From Chamaecyparis obtusa (taxonomy: Eukaryota > Streptophyta > Pinopsida > Cupressales > Cupressaceae): a stretch of 64,000 bases of DNA. The position numbers and the translations under genes are program-made. The stretch's first letter is position 1; the number at the start of each line of letters is the position of its first letter. Positions 58,501-64,000 of this stretch are shown here, one piece after another. The notes below the pieces were generated by a model that had not been told where the DNA came from, did not search any database, and was given only the letters and a program-made list of their open reading frames with translations. The stretch is taken from NCBI GenBank assembly GCA_027943335.1, contig BSBK01004078.1, forward strand, positions 962,001 through 1,026,000, in the 5' to 3' direction.

Positions 58501-59715
58501 TGTGTGTGTGAATTTTGTACCTAGCTGTGGACACAACACTTTAGTAAAACATTAGAGGTTAGCAAAAATTGAAATCTTGCAAATAATTGAAACTATGCTA
58601 ACCAGGCGATTTACTACCTTGTAGTAGGTGCGAGTATGATGTTCTCAGATTGGAATCGAGATCAGTGACAATGCAACACCTAAATGAAGGATTTGAATGC
58701 AAAATATGAGAGACTATATGAATGTAGATTAAGCTATATTTTTGGATTTTCTATGCAATAATAATGAGAAACTGTATGAATCTAAGCTATATGGATGAAA
58801 TGGAATGCAGTTTTAATCGAAGAATGATATGAAGAGGAAATCTATGATATGAAACTATGAAAGATTATGATCAACTATGAAAGATCAACTATGAAAGATC
58901 TCACAAATCGCCTATCACAAGTGCTCAATCCTTCAATCACCAATTTGCCAGAGTAATTGTGCAAATTAGAGTGTTGATGAGTATGAAGAGCTGAGCCTTG
59001 ATTTTATAGAAATCCAGGGCTTTGAGGATGCAAGAAAAAAACCATAAATCACTCTTGATAAACTCAAGTTGATTTTTGAGTTATCAGGAAATTAGAGATA
59101 ATTAACTCACAAAAATCATGCAAAAGTAGAGTTTTACTCAAAATAGAGTTTAGATCAAATTTCAACTCATCATCAGATGTTGAGTTTCAATTTTAAAATT
59201 GATTATTAATTTCTAGTTGCCTGCTTTTCTGATTGTGCATGATTTATTTATAAATTAATTTAAAAATAAAGTGATTTATTCTCAACTTAAGTAATTTTTG
59301 AATTAAAACAATTGATTTATAGGTTAATCAATTATTAAATCAAACTTTATTCTAAAACCATATTATTAAATGTTGACAATTGACTTTAATTAATTAAATA
59401 AGAATTTAATCAATTAGTCATGATATTTTTTATTTATTGTCAAAATAAAATAATACAATTTAGGAATAATTTTAATTAAATTTAATTAAATAATTAAGAG
59501 GTAGTATTAAATCTAATTAATTAAATCTAATTAATTAAAGATAATTAGGATAAACAGTAATATTGCTAGGAATATTCCCCAATGCAGAATTTAAGATAAT
59601 CAATTAAATTCGATAATGTGCAGATGTGCCTTAGGTTAGGACTTTGATGTCGATTTTGTTTGAATTGAAGATGTAGGAGGTTAATGAACCTATAGCCCAT
59701 TTTTGGGGTATTACA
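58501..59715 (-). repeat. 3' LTR of the Tat-type element
   Basis: On the minus strand it starts TGTAATACCCCAAAAATGG at 59715, directly after the polypurine tract, and ends in a CA run (ACACACACA) at about 58501. The exact end within the TG repeat cannot be fixed. The start resembles that of the element at 2584 (TGTATGCACCCTAAAATGG). Confidence 0.7.
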
Positions 59716-59729
59716 TTTTGCCCCTCTTT
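59716..59729 (-). other. Polypurine tract of the Tat-type element
   Basis: The minus strand reads AAAGAGGGGCAAAA up to the LTR, the same as in the element at 2584-12459. Confidence 0.85.
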
Positions 59730-59760
59730 GAATCACTGTGCAAAGCATAGTGGTTCAAAG
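59726..59760 (-). other. Hairpin beside the polypurine tract
   Basis: CTTTGAATCACT (59726-59737) pairs with AGTGGTTCAAAG (59749-59760) over 12 positions with one G-U pair and an 11-base loop. Its end merges with the polypurine tract. Confidence 0.7.
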
Positions 59761-61755
59761 AATAGTCTGTGTTTGATATATGTATGAAACTTATTTGAAA
59801 GATGAAAGATTAACCGATTTCAAGATAGAAACTGATTGAAAGATTCAAGATTTGAGATTTAGGTCCTGAATGACCAAAGATAATGTTAACTATAGCAACA
59901 ATGAATCGGTGATTACCAAAAAGTGTCAAAATGCCTGATTTTGAACCTTATGATTGCGAAGAAGTGAGTGACCGATTCTAGACCTGAATGTCCTTGTATG
60001 AATCATATTGGTATCACATCCTGAACCCATCAGTTACGAAGAACCAAGGAAATAACACTAATGAATCGATGGTTACAAAAAACTGATACAGTTTACAAGA
60101 TAGATTTAGGATACCAAATTGCAATAGATTTGCCCCAAGCGACGAGGACTTTAGATGAATCAAAAACTAGATGTGGTTGTTGTCTTGATTACTGAGAGAA
60201 ATATTTCATTGACAAAATTGAGTTACAGAATTTGAATGATGTGCAATACCATGCCCCCTTCAGGATAAAAATTGAAATCTGACAAGAAAAGTCAGTGTTA
60301 AATGGTTTAGAAGTATGTTAATTGATTTGAGAATTGGCTATACATGTTTGAGAATGAATTCTGCATCATTTGGAGGTCCTGGAGACCAAGTTTGACTAGG
60401 TTGAAATTCGATAGTTTGATGTAAGATAATCAGTTAAGTTGAATTCTAGATGTCTATGATGATTACAGGTTGATTATGCAAGTAGTTAATAATATGAATG
60501 ATCTCAGATTTCAATTTTGATCTTGAAAAAGGATTCTACTTGCTGTTTCATTGGAGGAACCTTGATACAATGCTCAGTCCTTGTGTCATGTTTAGCATTT
60601 TTGTTTTGAAGAATCGTTTAAGTGTTCAAAATGCAAAGTGCAAAGTGCAAAGTGCAAAATGACATGCAAAATGAAATGCAACCTAAGACATAGGACCTAG
60701 TCACTGATCATGTGTTGGTCATTTGTCATCATTGAGTTTTTAGGTAACCAGATAAATCAATACAATGCCCACTAGTTAGGAAACTATGAACATATGAATA
60801 TCGATTTGTATGCGCAAAAATCAATAAAACACCCACTGGCCAGACAACCATGGACATATGAATATTGGTTTTATTTTTGGAATGTTGGATTAGATATAAA
60901 CACCAAGGCAAAAATGCCAGGATGACCTAAATATCATGTCCATTTCAATATAGCAATTTGTATAACCATCAAAACATAGACGTCGTGATGACCAAAATAT
61001 GCCTTGTGTTCAAACACATCAAACAGTCAAGAGATCATTCTAAATCCAATGTGAATTACCCATAGTGACCCTTTATCATTCACATCCTTAGGCAAGATCG
61101 TGTTTCACAGTAGGAGAAAGAACTCAATAAAAAAGACAATAGTTAGATCAAACTTCCTTGAATTTTTTGGGTATCAATGGTTGAGGTACTCATGGCCATC
61201 CAATTCGAGATAGAGGCTATTACAAACGGACACCATTTCAATCCAAAATTTCCAAAGTTGTTAGATTTTCACATACAAGCAGAAGACAAAGAAAAGATAT
61301 ACCCCCAGTCATCACTCTCTAAATGCTATAAAGGACATCATCGAAGAGCTTGAAGGGACACAATATGAAAAAATATCAATGTGAATCAGTAAGCATACAA
61401 GGAGATAAAAGAATTTAAAAGCATAGATTGTTTTCAATTTGTGTTTGATTGTGTTGTTGTAGATGCGACATCCTTTTTGGAGATGAGATAGACTGATTGA
61501 CTCAAATGAAGCTTCAAAGGAATCTGACTAGATATGACACATCTAAGATACACTGGAGGCCATAGGATATGACTTTTGATTGCCCCCAAGTGTTAAGCAT
61601 TGATAGGATACAAACGCTTGAGCTGATTGGTGTATAGACCAACTTATTGAAAACAAGAATGTAGAAACAAACTGGGAAATATGTACAAACTAAAGCAAGA
61701 CTGGAAGCTGGGAAAGACCAAGATTGCACTGATAGATGGAGCGTTTTGAAACAAG
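59761..61755 (-). other. Tat 3' non-coding region with small repeats
   Basis: Between pol and the LTR there is no coding frame. It contains TGCAAAG units in tandem (60632-60660) and a duplicated block of about 65 bases (AATCAATA…CCCACT, then CATATGAATAT) at 60756-60811 and 60820-60873. The rest is plain AT-rich sequence. Confidence 0.65.
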
Positions 61756-61963
61756 TGGCACCCGTTTGCCAAGTTTTCACCATCTTGGTAGAGATTTTAT
61801 TTTTGCTACCAAGATGCCTATTTCCAGGTTTTCACCAAGGCACTTTTTCTTTTTCTCATTTTTTTGGTATTTTTCATTTTTTCAATTTTTTTGTACTTTT
61901 GATATTTTTTGATTTTTTTGTGAATCATCAAGGCACCTATTGCTAGGTTTTCACCAAGATGAT
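61756..61963 (-). repeat. GNRA hairpin cluster of the Tat-type element
   Basis: On the minus strand three units follow within 70 bases of the pol stop: 61963-61924 (GGTGAAAACC, TAGCAATAGG, enclosed by ATCATC/GATGAT), 61843-61812 (GTGCC, GGTGAAAACC, TGGAAATAGGCATC) and about 61790-61756 (GGTGAAAACTTGGCAAACGGG). A-rich AAAAATC spacers separate them. They correspond to the units at 8889-9025 and 9701-9803. Confidence 0.65.
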
Positions 61964-62030
61964 AATTTTTTCAAGACTTATTCAGATTTTTAAGATTTTT
62001 TTCAGGATATTTTAGCATAGACTGAATGCC

Positions 62031-64000
62031 TTAGGTGTAGAATTTCTTCAGATGGAGAATGTTGATTGGTTCTCAGAGCCATTCTCCTTCAGTCATTGAG
62101 AATTGATAGGCACCAGAGCCAAAAGTAGTAGTGATAATAAAGGGACCCAACCAGCTGGGTTCAAACTTCCCCTTGCGTTCTCTATGTGATTGATTTTTAG
62201 GATTTTCTCTCAAGACTAGATCACTAACCTAAAATTCTCCGTGTCTGACTTTCTTGTTGTAACCTCTAGACATTCTTTTCTGATATACTCTGAGATGATC
62301 ACACGCTACTTGTCTGTGCTCATCTAGTAGTTCAAGTTCTTGCAACCTAGACACTCTGTAGTCATCATCAATTACTAGACCATGCATTCTGATTCTTAGT
62401 GATGGGATTTCAACCTCAATAGGTAGTACCACTTCAAACCCATAAACTAAAGTGAATGGTGTAGCCCTAGTGGGCGTTCTGATACTTGTTCTATAGGCCT
62501 AGAGAGCTAGATTGATCATGAGATGCTAGTCTCTTCCTATCTTATTAATTGTACGGTGTAAGATTTTCAATAGATTCTTATTTTAAGCCTCTGCTTGTCC
62601 ATTCCCTTGAGGATAGTAGATAGATGACCAATGTTGTGTTATCTTGAATTTGGCACATAGATCATCTAGGTCTTTTTTTTTGAATTGTCCACCATTATAT
62701 ATGACTATAGAATGTGGAACACCATACTGGCATATGATGTAGTTCAAGATGAATAGAGATATTTGTTTTCTAGTTGCTTGTGTTAAAGGGACTACATGTA
62801 CCCACTTTGTGAAATAATTTGTAGCTATAATAATGTGGGTATGCCCATTAGAAGAATGAGGATGTATGATCCTATAAGATCAAATGCCATTGATGAGAAG
62901 ACCATTGTGTAGTGAAGGGAATTAGATCTCTCCCTGGAGCATGAATTAAGTTGCCATGTACTTGGCACTTTTGACAGTTCTTAGCAAACTTGATAGACTC
63001 TTTCTCCATTTCTAGCCAATAGTACCTAGCCCTAATAAGTTTTTGGGCTAGTGTTAAACCGTTCGAGTGTGACCCACAAATACCTTCGTGGACCTCTTCT
63101 AACACACGTTGAGACTCTTCCCGTTCTAAAAATCTAAGTAGTGTACCATCTAGACCTCATTTGTATAGATCATCACCAATAATGACATATCGGGAGGCAT
63201 TACAGATAAGGCATCTCTTTTCATGATGGTTAAAGGTATCGGGAATGATTTGGTCTTTGAGATAGGAGAATAGGTTTTTATATCTGGATGAATCATGACC
63301 TACAATAGTGCAAATCATATGGGTATTAGGGGAGTCATATGCAGGATAAGATAGTGCTTCCACCAGGAACTCGTAGCGTAGCTCGTGTTCAGGCTGCTGT
63401 AATAAAGTAGACAATGTTGCCATTGCATCGATAGCCTTATTCTTTGTTCTCGGTATTTGCTCAAATGTGATAGATATGAAATATTTCTTTAGATCATCTA
63501 CCATTCTTTTGTATGGAATGAGCTTTTCATCCTTCATTTGATACACATCATTGACTTGATGGATTACAAGTTGTGAGTCTCTGTGAATGTGTAATTCTGT
63601 TACCCTCCACTCAATTGCTATTTTCATACCATTCAAAAGGGCTTCATATTCAACAATATTGTTTGTACAAGGAAATTTAATTCTGAATGCCTTAGGAATG
63701 GAGTATCCCTGAGGAGCGATAAACAAGATACCTACTCTAGATCCATTCTATGTATAGGAGCCATCAAAGAATAATTGCCATTCTCTAGAAGAAAGATTCA
63801 TGATAGAGGAATCTGGAAATTCAATTTGCATTGGTGTGTCATCCAACAAAGGTGAATCTGCTAATTGATCAGCAATAATTTGGCCTTTAATAGCTTTTCT
63901 TTCAACATATTCAATGTCCAATTCACTTAAGAGCATGACCCATTTGGCTAATCTACCCGTGAGGGCAGCTTTGCTTAGTAGGTACTTTAGTGGATCAATC
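62031..64000 (-). pseudogene. Tat-type pol: RNase H domains and integrase, decayed
   Basis: From the window edge leftward: end of the first RNase H (LTGRLAKWVMLLSELDIEYV), linker with IADQLADSPL, a second RNase H starting WQLFFDGSYT and containing NNIVEYEALLNGM and DSQLVIHQVN, integrase zinc region (HEGICGSHSNG, CQKCQVHG; 63105-62870), integrase core (GHTHIIIATNYFTKWV; YNGGQF; YYPQGNGQAEA) and C-terminal part (LPIEVEIPSLRIR; VSDLVLREN; KGKFEPSWVGPF) to TAA at 62031. About eight in-frame stops break it. The usual Asp of the DNG-x-QF motif reads Tyr, so the integrase would be inactive even without the stops. Confidence 0.85.

Larger units (their letters stand above)
58501..64000 (-). mobile_element. 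Tat-type Ty3/gypsy element, 3' part, minus strand
   Basis: Reading leftward from the window end: RNase H region, a second plant-type RNase H, integrase, about 2.3 kb of non-coding 3' sequence, polypurine tract and 3' LTR. The extra RNase H and the long 3' spacer are characters of the Tat lineage. It is inserted in a copia gag zinc knuckle. The 5' LTR and most of pol lie outside the window, so the target duplication cannot be checked. Confidence 0.85.

Overview
The window is a gene-poor, AT-rich stretch of a large plant nuclear genome. The evidence is Ty1/copia and Ty3/gypsy LTR retrotransposons with initiator-Met or Lys tRNA primer sites, a plant-type LINE with a zinc-binding region and RNase H, solo and nested insertions, and heavy decay of coding frames by stop codons. 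The density, length and nesting of the elements fit a gymnosperm (conifer-like) genome best, but that is inference. No intact host gene, tRNA or rRNA was recognised.

Layout. 1-2583: old repeat DNA with a 547-bp and a 176-bp tandem duplication. 2584-12459: a complete, young, probably non-autonomous LTR element (977-bp LTRs, perfect 5-bp target duplication, tRNA-Lys primer site) whose only large frame is a Ser-rich protein of about 800 residues with no gag or pol domain. 13200-14700: an unidentified minus-strand coding relic split by a 723-bp insertion with a 17-bp target duplication. 16013-17527: a solo LTR. 22780-23285: an isolated GC/CpG-rich island with plant promoter motifs. 24625-38505: two 2.33-kb direct repeats around a LINE fragment; the second repeat was later split by a Ty1/copia element (30318-37916). 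39590-40553: a tentative solo LTR. 41077-47031 and 47728-55439: two related Ty3/gypsy elements with a terminal chromodomain-like segment, both dead; the second contains a minus-strand non-autonomous LTR element (48447-50899). 56164-57190: another minus-strand coding relic. About 57340-58500: the start of a third copia-type element, broken in its gag zinc knuckle by a minus-strand Tat-type Ty3/gypsy element (about 58501 to beyond 64000).

The most interesting signal links the element at 2584-12459 to the Tat-type element at the right end. They share the same polypurine tract, similar LTR starts, a long hairpin directly next to the polypurine tract (different stem sequences, same fold) and a cluster of short GNRA-tetraloop hairpins just 3' of the coding region, with compensatory changes in the stem. 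This is what one would expect if a protein-poor element is copied in trans by a Tat-type partner that recognises shared RNA structures. The partnership is an inference; the shared sequences and pairings are visible directly.
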